A stretch of 64,000 nucleotides of DNA from Dimorphilus gyrociliatus. Taxonomy: Eukaryota; Annelida; Polychaeta; Dinophilidae. The stretch covers positions 1 to 64,000 of the forward strand of contig CAJFCJ010000015.1 in the NCBI GenBank assembly GCA_904063045.1. The letters run 5' to 3'. Shown here piece after piece: positions 40,801 to 52,534 of the stretch (the stretch's first letter is position 1; each line of letters begins with the position of its first letter). Position numbers and translations under genes: made by a program. Below the pieces are notes generated by a model, which saw only the letters and a list, made by a program, of their open reading frames with translations, ran no database searches and was not told where the DNA came from.

Positions 40801-42208
40801 CTCGTCACCACATTAAATTATACGCTGACAAACATGCATCGATAGAATCTGAGCTAATTGATACAGATGCTAGAAGATTAGAAGTTTTTAAGTTAAAGAA
40901 TAGAAGAGGCCATTCTTCGAATTCAACTATACAAAATCTATTATATTTTGATAAAAAGACCAAAACTGATGAACGAAAGCAGACTAGAACGATAAAAACG
41001 GAAGAAGAAATAATATTCGAATATGGAATATGGAATAGCTTAGATAGAATTAAATGGGAAAGTCCACTTTATAGATGCCAGCAATATATGCCACCGGAAT
41101 TATATATACCTGGCCAACCGAATAATCGAGAAGATAGCGATAATTCAGAAAATGAGATATTTTCCGAAAACAATCTAGTTGTATCCGTCACATCTGCCGT
41201 TTCCAGATGCTTAGCTACTCCTATCCTCCTACAAAAATCTCTCATTGATAATGCTCTCCTCAGTTATTTTATTTATGAGTTAGAATTTGATAAACATATT
41301 AAAACTGTTAGGGATTTTGTATTATTTTGCGATGGAGCTTTCGCCCATCAATTAGCCCATCAGCTTGCCTCTAGTATGGATGATTATGACAATTATAAAG
41401 GAGTTGGAAGTATTCTTCATCCGTATTTCTTGAAGGAAATACGAAATAAGTCTCTTACAGCCGCTGTCTCAAAAAGAACGTCGGTAGCATCTGAATTCGT
41501 TGATTTTCTAGTGACGGAAGAGGAAGATATAAATGACAAAGGCTCAAATGTAGTAAAACGATTATCTCTATCTTATAATGCAACTTGGCCATTGAATATT
41601 ATTTTTAGTGCTGATTTAATGCAAAAATGTAGCATATTATCAAATTTTCTACTTCAGCTACGTTACGTGGTAATAATTGGTCATTCGGTTTGGCTCAAAT
41701 GTACAGATCTTAGAATGAGAGAAGGTGCTAATGAAATGTGCCATTGGACACGAGTTTTATTAGATTATGTATCAATGCAAGTGCATTCAGCCGCCTGGAA
41801 GTTATGGAGAACAAAACGTAATGCTGTAAAAAATCTAGACAATCTACATGATTCTCTTTCTTCCTACGTAAAGTCTTGCTTAAGAAGATGTCTTCTAAAT
41901 GAAAAAGCCCGTCCAGTTCAGGCTATAATACAAAAGATGCTTTCGGTTTTATGCGACGTCTATAATCTATTAGATAAGGAGAACTCTGATGGTGAAATTT
42001 TAAAATGTATGCAGCTCTTCCACGGTCATGCAGTTTTCCTATTTAAAGGTTTTTATTATTTTAAAATATTCTTAATTTTAATAGAAAACTTTTTAAACCC
42101 CCTTATACAGTTATCAAGCAACTATCTGTTCGAGGTTATCAAACTCATCTCAACGAACTACTTCTTCGGCTCAATTTCAATGAATTCTATAAGAGTAAAG
42201 GAAAATAG
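37868..42208 (+). CDS. TUBGCP6: Gamma-tubulin complex component 6 (GCP6)
   Basis: Component of the gamma-tubulin ring complex that nucleates microtubules. Exons: 37868-38065, 38121-38391, 38476-39623, 39695-39789, 39863-42048, 42111-42208; 3996 nt, 1331 aa. The first half carries the GCP N-terminal (GRIP1) part, for example LGLPSALV and LAQEFLDHGNLYLDLQYW. It is followed by a Lys/Arg/Glu coiled coil (RERRAIWRLQRLKLHDQR). A long hydrophilic insert, typical of GCP6 only, contains degenerate repeats around VAGHHMTMES, VAGRNIHEES and FFGHVSDLSK; human GCP6 has nine tandem repeats containing GHVSDAS here. The C-terminal GRIP2 domain has LLSYFIYELEFDKHIKTVRD and WPLNIIFSADLMQKC. The last exon ends GYQTHLNELLLRLNFNEFY, matching the human end (LLLRINFNNYY). 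Confidence 0.93.
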
Positions 42209-42393
42209 TTAAATTAGACAGTAATGCAATTTTTAAGACAAAGAAATATTATTCCAAGTATCAATAAATATGTTTTATACAGTTTTATTAATAATTGTCA
42301 TTTGACAAAATAAAGCCGAAATTTTGTTGTTTTAATTGAATTATTTCTAGATTATCTTTCTTATAAACGTATAAATTAGTATATTAAATATTA

Positions 42394-45300
42394 TCAGCAG
42401 TGAAAAAAACGGGATTGAAGCCAATTTTTAGTCTTATTTTCAGATAAAATATGAGTTTCTCTTATTTTGGATACCTCTGAAACATCGACTGTAATTGCGT
42501 TTCGACAGAGGGCGCTCACGTAAATTTTTTCATTTGATGTGTTTTTTTTAAAAAGTTTCCATCTGACATTCTTTAGAGCGGAAAACTTAAAACTTTTTGT
42601 TAGAAAAGAACTTTCTGGCTTTTGAGTGGAACTAGGTATCGACTTATGGAACCACTCTTCATCACCACAATTAAAAAATTGTTTCTTTTCTTTCTCGTAT
42701 GTAACAGCTCCTAATCTAGGGGATGCTCTTCTACTAGGAATCTTTGGTTTCAAATTGGCTTTATTTTCACTCTCTTCAGAGGTGTTATCGAATTTTTTTA
42801 TCATGTTTTTTAATTGTTTACTTCTTTCGGCTACCAAAGCTTCCATTATGTCTAATCGTTCCATTCCCTCGCCTGCTTGCGAATCGACTGATACAGATGA
42901 GAAGGATGTTTGAAGGATATCTACTTTCTCAATACCATTCTTCGCAACTGGAATTGTAGATTCATAAACTCTTAGATCAGAAGAAATAATTGATCTCTTA
43001 ACAACTTTTGGCGATTGGTATTCGACTGCTGGAATTCTTTCTAACTTTGGTCTAGAAGGACGTCTTTCAGTGGAAAATTGCGGAACAATTTCTTCTATCA
43101 AACTAGCAGAATGAACATTTTTCTTACAGATTTCAGTAGTTTGGGTTTGTTTCGAATTCTGTTGAGCATCTAACGAACCTGAAATTTAAGTGAAATTCTA
43201 AGAAATGAAAAATCTTTCCATCGGAATGTTTTTAATCTTATTTTTTTTTGGAATTTTTTTTACCATTAATCTTCTCACATAATTGGCCCGTGAAATATAT
43301 AGATTCTTCAACTAGATTAGAGCAATTCTCCAAGAAATGATCCTGAGTAGATTGATTTGTCGCAAGTTTAAACGACGAATTAAAGAGCATTTCATTCTCT
43401 TGAATCTATTTTGAAATTGGGTTTAGAGAAAAAAATGATAATTCCATTCGAATATAATGTTTATATTATAAAAGGATTATTAAATTTACTGGAAATTCCT
43501 CAAGATTGCATTCAGATTTTGCTTTCTTCCAACAAGCTCTTCCATTTTGACATCTTAGAATATTTTTTAAAGCTAAGCCTATTTAAAAGAAATTGAATAA
43601 ACATTTTTATATATAAAAAAAGCTATAATAAAGATAATTTTACATTTGTTTAGTAACTTTGTTTGTAGTTTAGCATATTTAAGAGCTAAAATATGCCTTC
43701 TCGTTAATTTCGTATTAATTGTGTTCTGTTTTGAAAGAAATGTAAGAAAAGTAAATAAACAAAAAAAAAGAGATTAGAACTAAAAACTTACGATCTTTGT
43801 ATTTATTTTTAATAATTCAACCATGGCTGCGTGTGTTACCTTTGGAGCTGAGTAAACAGAATAAAATCATTAATAATCATTAATAATCTTTATTAAAACT
43901 TTAAACTAACCAGAATCTAATCGCTCCAATAATCTATCCAAATTTCCTAGTTGTTTTTCCAGATCATCAAGATGATCCCAGTCATTTCTTTTGTATAAAT
44001 CGCAATGTTGAGTATTGAGTCTTTCAATTAGATTTCCGAGAATTTTCATTAGTCTATTAACCTCGTTTGTTGAAGTGTTGAAATTGATATCATCCGATTT
44101 CTTGGTATTAAAAATACCTTCATTTGAATCGTTTGATAAATTTAAAGTTGGTAAGGTCTTATCGTGAGAGGTCGAAGGCGATATCGTGTCAGTTTGATCT
44201 TCACTCGTTTCTATTTCGCTTCGTCTACTCAGTAACGGCGATACAGATCTACGCTCCAAATCGAATTGGCATTGAGAGTGCTGTCTCTAATGGAGTTGAA
44301 AGAAATTGAAAATGTTTTATTAATTAGTATTAAAGTAAAAAAAATGATAAAAAAGGAGAGTCTAACTAGAAAAGAGTTCTAATTTCTAATTTTTGTTTAA
44401 TCAAGCAACGAACAACACCATCTGCTTTAGATTAAGATAATAAAACCCTCCTTGGAATCATTACCTGCCAAGCGTGGTACTTTTTAGCAAAATCTTGACT
44501 TAAACCGTGACACATAGCCTCCTCGTTCACACTCATTGTTTGTTTCAACCGTTGTAATTTAACTGTTTCCTTTTGAATTTTTTGCTGAGCTTTTTCAATT
44601 TTCTGCATATCTTTAGAAACTAATTTTTCGTACTTCTGTCTTCTATCTCTAGACCTTGACCTTTCATTCTGAATTCCGAAAGAATATAATAATCTATGAT
44701 TAGCAGATCGTTATTTATACGCTACACTCTTTCATACTTACCTTATACAATTCTATATTCGATTGTAAACAATTCTGATCTCTAATTTTCTCCCACTCTA
44801 CTTTCCGTCTGCTGAAATCTTCTCCAAGGTTGGTTGAACTTTTTTCATCACTAATACTACCGTTATAAGAAATTGTATCTGGATGAGAAATAAACGTTTT
44901 CGGAGATTTTTCCCTATCTTTTTGAATGAAAGAAGAGAGAGAGAGAGATGGGGAAGAAAGAATAAAAGCTCTCATAAGATTTTTAAATAATTTAGAAAAG
45001 TATTTAATTGACCTAATCGTTTTTTCTTTTCCCATTCTTGCATCTTCTTGATAAAGCCCCTAGAAAGCGAATCTTCGTGTTTCGTACCTATAAACAAATA
45101 AGCAAACCAAGTAGTAAAATGTTAAAGTTACTTATTGGGCCTATACTTTGTTGAGTAGAATCTCGCCTGTTTTCCCACTCCCCTATTCGCTTCGCTAAAT
45201 CAGCAGTCAGGTAATCTACAACGTAAATTTCAAACTAACAAATATTAATGAAAGCATAACTTATCAAAATACTTTGAATTCCTCCTTTCTCATCACTGGG

Positions 45301-46469
45301 AAACACAACTAATGACGTTCTTAAAGGTCTATTTTGAATTGTTGCTTTCTTTCTTGTCCTTTGAACTGGTTCGGTAGGTGATGGATTCAAAAGCAAAAAA
45401 TTATCAGTTGATTTTGAGTCGTTATCGCGTTGATTTTTAAAGGGTATATCTCTAAAGCTTTCAGTCCTTATCAATGCATCTTTCATTCTTTTCAAAGGGT
45501 TTTTTATTGATTTGACACTTCCATTCCTACTAAATGATGAGACATCTTCCTCAACATAGATTAAAGGAGAAGACCTCCTCCTGACAAGTCTATTTCTCTT
45601 ACCTCCATTAGAGACAATAGTAAAATTTTCAGGAGAAGATATAAAGTTATCATAATTCTTAAAGTCTGACTGAGATGATGATTTAGAAATATCAATCTTA
45701 AATGATTTAGAAATACTTAATTCCCTGTTCGCTAAACCTTTTCGAACTTTTCGAGCCCAACTTGAAATTTTTCTCTTAGAAAATTTTGCTTCTCGCCTTT
45801 TCCGACAATTATCATTTTCCATTCCCTGTAAAATATTAAAAGGTTAACATAATAGTGCTTTATAAAACTGTAAAAATAAACTGGGAAAGATTTCCTAACG
45901 GTCTTACGCAATAATCTTCTATTTAGTACAACATAAAGTTTATTATTTTATATAACTTTGGGAAATAGATGGTATTATAGCAAACTTTTCTTTATGTAAT
46001 AATAAGCCATAGGTCTAAATTTATAGTAAAGTTATACTTGGATTATATCGTTCATGTTTATACTTCCGGTACTCTGACTACGTTTGGGTGTTGAATTTGT
46101 TTTTCCATCTTTTCTCTTGTTAAATGAAGCTTTAACTTTGGTACTTTTGGCTCTCATTTTTTGTAGGCCTTTATTCCATAAAGAACTTTGATCATGATCC
46201 TCCTCTGGATAATAACTATTACTTTTTGGTAATAAAACACTAAGACATTCACATTTTTTGTCAATTTCATCATTTTTCGTTGCCAAATGATATACGCGTT
46301 CCACAAGTTTAACAACAGAAGACAGATGTTCCATTCCTTTTGATTTTCCTATTGTAAAACATTTCTCATCTTTTTCTGAATTTTGAATTGACATCCTCTC
46401 AAAATCCCGTTCCAATTCCAAAAGAACATCGTCCGGAGTATTGAGAAAGAAGTCAACATCCTCTTCCAT
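42394..46469 (-). CDS. Unrecognised 1016-aa protein with repeated EWE motifs
   Basis: Twelve exons: 46038-46469, 45261-45825, 45147-45215, 45013-45087, 44742-44917, 44465-44668, 43911-44286, 43792-43847, 43644-43725, 43490-43578, 43264-43405, 42394-43178. All phases match (3051 nt), which supports one gene. The start MEEDVDFFLNTPDDVLLELE is acidic; exon 2 is basic and serine-rich. Exons 3-6 each carry one copy of a motif L-x(3)-F/L-x-K/R-K/R-x(2)-x-W-E/Q: LTADLAKRIGEWENRRD, LSRGFIKKMQEWEKKKR, LGEDFSRRKVEWEKIRD and LSQDFAKKYHAWQ. Exon 6 is also coiled coil (KDMQKIEKAQQKIQKETVK). Later exons contain further helix-rich and cysteine-containing segments. No catalytic motif, signal peptide or membrane span is seen. 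It looks like a cytoskeletal or signalling scaffold, but I do not recognise the family. It is tail-to-tail with TUBGCP6 (185 bp gap). Confidence 0.8.
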
Positions 46470-47323
46470 AGCTCTTTTTTTTACTTAATGACAGAGAACT
46501 TTTTATAAAAGAAACTTTGGGAAATGTTCAAAAAAGTTCATTTCAATTCGACTGCCAAACTCTAACTGTAGCTTTGGTACTCAGGCAAACTGTGAATGTT
46601 GTTATGGTAACGGGGGTTTTTTTTCTCTAGACATTAACTAGAAGGAAACTCTCGGGAAATGCCCCAATTTATAGACTGGTATTTATACTTTCTTATCTCT
46701 CTGTTTTTACAGAAATTCCAATTTCTTAATAATAAAACAAAGTTTAACCTATTGTATATTATTAATTATTTTCTCAATTCATAATTAGTCTAGCGGCCAT
46801 TTTAAGAGTTATTGTTGTATATGTTTTATATTCGTAAGAATGTTCTTTTTTAAGAATGGAATATTCTTATAGTTATATCTGTGTAGAATACAATTATTCC
46901 CTCCTTTGAAGTTTTCTTTTACTTATATTATAAAAGCTATTTAGAAGCTTAGAAGTTTACCTGTGGAATTAATTATATTAAATAGATGGAGTTATTTTTA
47001 GTTTTCTATTATGAAAAAATATACACTTTCCATCAATTGATGTTTTTTTTACCCTTCGTTCCCTCCTCACCGCTGGAAATTAGGTCCCATAGTAGGTCGA
47101 AACGTGCTTTTCCTTTAGTTTTTCCAAGTTTTTTTTAAAGAAGAAATTAAATTCCTCATAAATTTTGAAGTTTTCTGGAATGGATTACATGACGCCATTC
47201 ATTAGAAAAAAGACCTATTTTGTTATGTTTTATGTCGTTACGTTGAAAAAATTTGTCATAATTGTTTCTTTTTAAAAGAAATTGAAAAAAAAATAACATT
47301 TGATAAATCTATTCTGGAGAAAA
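46470..47323. promoter_or_regulatory. Divergent upstream region between the EWE-motif gene and GALNT
   Basis: 854 bp between two divergent start codons, AT-rich. Promoters for both genes are expected. No specific element is identified. Confidence 0.4.
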
Positions 47324-49175
47324 ATGACAAAATATCATAAAATCCTAACCTCAATGGTGCGCCATCTGATGGGAAATATTTTATTAAAAGTGATATTTAC
47401 TATATGTTGTTTGACTATTTATTACTTTATATTGAAGGAAAATGATAGGAAAGTTAATAGGAAAGCAATTAAATTGGAAAGAGAAATTGAAACAATAAAA
47501 CTTAAACCAATAGAGTTGAGAAATATATTTCAGCCATTTGCATCTGATGGAATAGGTGAGAGAGGTGAAGGAGTTTTACTCGAAGATTTATCAAAAGATA
47601 AGAAAAGACGAATTAGGGAGAGCTATGAAAAATTCGAATTTAACGAAATAGCTTCGAAGGATATTTCACTTTGGAGAAGTTTAAAAGAATATAGACCTTC
47701 TGGCTGTCCAAACATATATTTTCCTATGCCAAAGGTTACCAGTTTATATTTATTTAATTTTTATACAAATCGTAAAGAAAAGTGAAAGAAAAATATACAT
47801 TTTTAGTATATATTCTCAAATAATTAACTGGCAACCAAAAAGAAATAGGTTTCAATTATAATATGCTTTCGAAATGAAGCTTGGTCAACACTTTTGCGTA
47901 CATTGTACTCAATATTCAATAGGACACCTTCAAAATTATTATATGAAGTGTTACTTATAGATGATTTATCAGATATGAGTCATCTGGGCAAAAAACTAGA
48001 CGAATACATATCGAAAAAGTTTCATAAAGTTAAAATACTAAGAAATGAAAAAAGATTAGGATTGATCGGTTGCAGGAATCTAGGAGCAAAGTTCGCTTTG
48101 GGTGAAATACTTGTATTTTTAGATTCACATTGCGAAGTTACGAACTTTTGGTTACAACCATTAATTCAACAAATTATTACTAATCCAAAGAGTTTAGCTA
48201 TACCTCAATTAGCATATATTGAAGATACTACATTTAAATTCTACTACAATACTAGAACAAATAAATACGGAGGTGGCTTCACTTGGTCTTTGACCTTTAA
48301 TTCAATTTTATTGTCTGAACAACATTTAGAATATGTAAATTATAAAACACCCATTATGGTTGGTGGTAACTACGCAATAAATAGGACATTTTTTTTTCAA
48401 ATGGGTACCTATGATGAAGGTATGGAAAACTATGGAGGAGAAGATATCGAAATGTCATTAAGAATTTGGATGTGCGGCGGAAAATTGATTATGATACCCT
48501 GTTCAATTATTGGTCATGTCTATAAAAGTAAATCATTAAAGAATGAAAAATTGTATAATGAAATGAGGACGAGGAATTTAATTAGAACAGCTTATATCTG
48601 GTTAGATGAATACAATGAACTATTCAAGAAAGTATCAGGGTATAGTATCTACAATACAACAAAAGATCATCATGTTTTATAGTGTTGTATATAGAATTTC
48701 CAGGTGGAATATTAATCTTAATAGCACTCTATATCGTAAACAAATACGTAAAAAACTGAATTGTAAACCATTCGATTGGTATATAAAGAATATATTTCCT
48801 CAACAATTTGTACCTGGTACGGAATTGCGCAACGGAAAAATATCTAATCAATTCGATTTTTGTATAATTTATCATAAAATTTTAAAATTGTCGCCATGCT
48901 CTAAAGATAAAAAATTAATATGGTTTTTGACGACTATAGGAGAAATTCGAAATCATAATTGGGAGTATTGTTGGACATGGGAAAAGGAAAGTAATGACAT
49001 TATAATGGGGCAATGTTTATACTCTTCCAAAAGTAGTCAAACATGGGAATACAACGACAATGATAAAACTTTTATTCATAGACAAACCAAATTATGTTTG
49101 AATGTAGTTAAAAATAAAGTCGGTTTAAATTTATGTCATTCTTCTATAACACATCGAACATGGCACTGGATTTAA
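47324..49175 (+). CDS. Polypeptide N-acetylgalactosaminyltransferase (GALNT family)
   Basis: Golgi type II enzyme that starts mucin-type O-glycosylation by adding GalNAc to Ser/Thr. Exons 47324-47734, 47849-48639 and 48704-49175 give 557 aa, the usual family length. A signal-anchor span (ILLKVIFTICCLTIYYFIL) follows a short cytoplasmic tail, then a stem. The GT27 catalytic domain shows VSIIICFRNEAWSTLLRTLYS, LIDDLSD, the metal-binding DxH in FLDSHCEV, and GGEDIEMSLRIWMCGG. Divergent points are PIMVGGNYAI where most members have PxxAGGLFAI, and GHVYKSKS for GHVFR. The C-terminus is a weak ricin-type lectin domain with QTWEY and HRTWHW repeats. I chose the ATG at 47324 because the open frame upstream of it has no other ATG. 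The paralogue number cannot be assigned by eye. Confidence 0.9.
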
Positions 49176-49263
49176 ATTTACAAGAAAAGTGATAAAACTC
49201 AAAGTTTTTTTGGTAGAAAAAAAGAAAAAGAGTCATACACTAACTCATCACGATCGTTCTTAT

Positions 49264-50598
49264 TTAATAATGAGGGCCTAAGCTCTCGTAATGAGAATCA
49301 TTGTAGGGTGGAGGTTCACTTTGTGGATATTCTGTATACAATGGTGATGCAATTGGGTCTAAGTGATAAAATAAAATGATATAAGTTTTTAATCATATTT
49401 CAATTATTTAAACCTACAATCTCGGCTCTTAGTGGCTGTTTGACCACTGGGAACTGTTAATGCTATTCCTGGTGTCATTGATGCTCCAGTAGCGTTAGCT
49501 GTAAAACATCGATAATTTTAATAAATAATTAACAAAAAAAATAAACTAGTAGTAAACTTACAGTTAGGTTGAACTGCTGAAGTTTTACCTCGTGATCGTT
49601 TAAGAATAAATTTTATAAATAAGATAACGGCTACTATCACTAGTAATCCTCCTGCAGCTATCAAACCAACAACCCAATATTTGAGGCTAAATTTAAGAAA
49701 TAAATTTAATAAACGTGAGAATTAATAAAAAAGCCAAGGGATGAGTCATATTCCAACTCAAATATAATATACAGTATAAGTTGAATGTGAAGATTTAATA
49801 AAGACCTTTTCTTTCTTTACTTACCAATTTGCTTTTTTATGAAACCAAAATCCATTATTGCAATCGTTATTACAGTATTCACCTTCACATAAACAAAAGG
49901 AGCCGGAAATTGTAGATATATTATAAGATTTGGACTTGAAATTTGCTTTTAGAAACTGTTTAAAATAAGCGAATGAAACATTCATTGTTAATTGTTGTTC
50001 AAAAAGTATCATTAAGATAAAAATCCTTTTACTTGATATATAAATAAGTTTTTATCCATAATGTGATGCATTTCTTTTTCATTGCCATAACATTTATTCT
50101 TGTATGATTGTACCACTCCAACACATTGGCGAAACATACCATCTATATATAGGTAGCCAGGTAATGGGGAGTATGAACGGCGTATGGCAATTTTGACTTT
50201 TCCATTAAATGTTCCACATTTCTCATCGACGAATGGATTCGCTCCGGCATTAGATACACAAGGCGAAGTTGGAGTATGATTATCAAGAGATTTGCAGTTT
50301 GTACTCTAAAAATTAATAAATATTACGTAAAACAATAGACAAATAATTCGGAAAGTATCGTGTTTATAATACCTTTAGTACTTTTGAATTGACCTGCAGA
50401 AAAGTCTTTATGAAATTATCATTAGAATACATTTTAGCATCCATACAGCTATAGCATGGCGACGCGAGTACTAAAATTTAATTTACAATATTATTTCAAT
50501 TGCAATATAAATTATCGAAACAAACCATTATGTAAAGACGCTATTAGCAGCAGGAAGTAGGTGATAGACCAAATTCTAATCATAGCAAATATGTCCAT
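49264..50598 (-). CDS. Ly6/uPAR-like single-pass membrane protein with PPPY tail
   Basis: Seven exons: 50526-50598, 50373-50470, 50033-50305, 49825-49955, 49562-49686, 49418-49498, 49264-49358; 876 nt, 291 aa. A signal peptide (IWSITYFLLLIASL) is followed by a cysteine-rich ectodomain that opens with SPCYSCMDAK and closes with FCLCEGEYCNND. This cysteine spacing and terminal CN are the hallmark of three-finger Ly6/uPAR domains. The ectodomain is larger than the usual 70-90 residues. A transmembrane helix (VVGLIAAGGLLVIVAVILFI) follows, with a stop-transfer KFILKRSR. The cytoplasmic tail ends with SEPPPYNDSHYESLG, including a PPxY WW-domain ligand and possible tyrosine phosphorylation sites. 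Most Ly6 proteins are GPI-anchored, so a signalling-type tail is notable. Function unknown. Confidence 0.75.
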
Positions 50599-52534
50599 TA
50601 TCTTTTAGACCATTCGTTACGAGTTGAAAGATCTTTACAGCACTGCGTTCCTTTTATAAAGTAGAATATATGAAAAAATATACCAATAAAACAGATATTG
50701 GTTATTCAAATTAGGCCCCTAGTAGGCTTCTAAAAGGAGTAGAGGCAAAAACGGTTTCTTTCTGTTCAGAATGTTATAATATGAAATGGTATATTCTGTT
50801 TATAGGCTTTGTGATTTCTTTAAAAGAAAACTATCAACGTAGAAGGAATAAAGCTTTATTCTATGTTTTACGTCATTGGGTGGAGTAAGTAGAGCAAATT
50901 TTTATTGTATAAAGAAAAACTTTTATATTCTATTACATGATTCATGCACACATCACGACACTTTTTTTGCGTACCCTATATTAAACTCTAAGGGAAATTT
51001 GGTTGCAAGTACTTACAAATCTTCCTTAATTTAAGTTCGATGCTTCACCTGCAAAGACTAATGTAGTGCACAGGTAGAATGTGATGTGTTATGGAAGGGA
51101 TAATAAAATGGAAAAAAATCGATTATATTACGACGTCATCATTGTATACATTTTCACTAGCACATTTATCAATACTAGATACTTTACTTGTTAGTATTGT
51201 ATTTAATTATTATAAACCTTTAATTAATAAATCAATCATATTTAATTAGTTTATTAATTATTGTAAAAATACGTAAAGAGTAAAGAAGTATGATTAAATA
51301 TATAGAAAAAGGAAGCATATATTAATTTTTGGTGTTTAAGCTTCCTCATGGATACAGTATATCCAAATATTTAACTATTCATAATATACCTATACTAAGA
51401 AGCCTTTATACAAAATCTATATTTATAAATAAAGTTTATAAACCAAAGAATACCAACTGACATCTATCGGATATATTATTTATAACAGAACAAAGAGGAG
51501 AATTAGTTGAATTTTATGTTTTTAAAACTATAAAACCTTTATACTAATTTCACATTCATTTCTCTCTCTTTTTTTTCTAACGAAAAGGTCATCTGCCTAT
51601 CAAATAAAAGTAAGTGATACGATAATAAAAGAGTATGAAAAAAAAATAAGTCGATTAACTACATATTCGAAATTTTATGTAAATGAAAAAAAAGGTCAAA
51701 TTGATAAAAATATAAAAATAAAAGAAACATTTAGAAAAACGTTTATTCGTTCAAAAATAGATATCCAAAATGTAAAAAAAAAATAACTTTACTTAAGTTT
51801 GATAAATACACCTTTTTTTGTCTCTTTTCTTTATAATTTAATACAAAAAATTATATAATAGTGTATTCTGACAAATTTGTCTAAACTAAGTAGAATGACT
51901 TAGATGATGAATAGAAATAATTGATCTTTAAGTAAACAAGCACAAAAATAACAAAATGAAAATGAAAAAAAAACAAAAACAATATATATATATGTATATA
52001 TACTAAAGTTAACGTCATTGTAGTGGTTAGGATAAAGGAAGCAAATGAAAATAGATTAATAATAATGATAATAATAGAGTTTATCAAAAGAAAATAAAAA
52101 TACGAAAATAACTCTCTCTTTCTTTTTATTTTTTTTAAAAAAACAAATTTAGTTTTTTCAAGTATTTTTCCACAAGTCTTTCTCAGAGGCGCACGCGAAA
52201 AAAATAAACTAGCCCGTAAAGTTACATCAATAGAATTGATCATGGTCGAAAAAAAAAGAGAGAGAAAAAAGTTTGATAAACCTTTTTAAAGACGTCTGGT
52301 TATAACAAAACGAACGTTGAAAAAAAAAATGATAACGGACAGTTGTACAGATTTAGAAATATATACGAAAAGTAGCAAAAGGGAATGAAACTGTAGTAGG
52401 TGAGGTGTAAAATGAGAAAATAGCGAGAGGGAAAGGGGGGCAGGGGTTTGTTTGGGAAGAATATGGAATTGATGAAAAGTTTAAGTAGGGTAAAGTAGGA
52501 AGAAGCATTCAAGATATAGTTATTCCGGTTGATT
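50599..52534. other. Intergenic, about 1.9 kb
   Basis: No recognised exon. Strongly AT-rich; the open frame near 51881-52243 is low complexity. One ATACAGTAT motif lies at 51353. It holds the 5' region of the Ly6-like gene and the 3' UTR of the proline-rich gene. Confidence 0.5.

Noticed and set aside
39828-42212. Reading 39828-42212 as a stand-alone gene.
   Set aside because: It is exon 5 of TUBGCP6 read through its flanking introns. Splicing at 39863 and 42048 restores the conserved GCP6 C-terminus.
48606-49175. A separate small gene overlapping the GALNT end.
   Set aside because: A 64-bp intron (48640-48703) joins this frame to the catalytic exon and gives the normal GALNT linker and lectin region.
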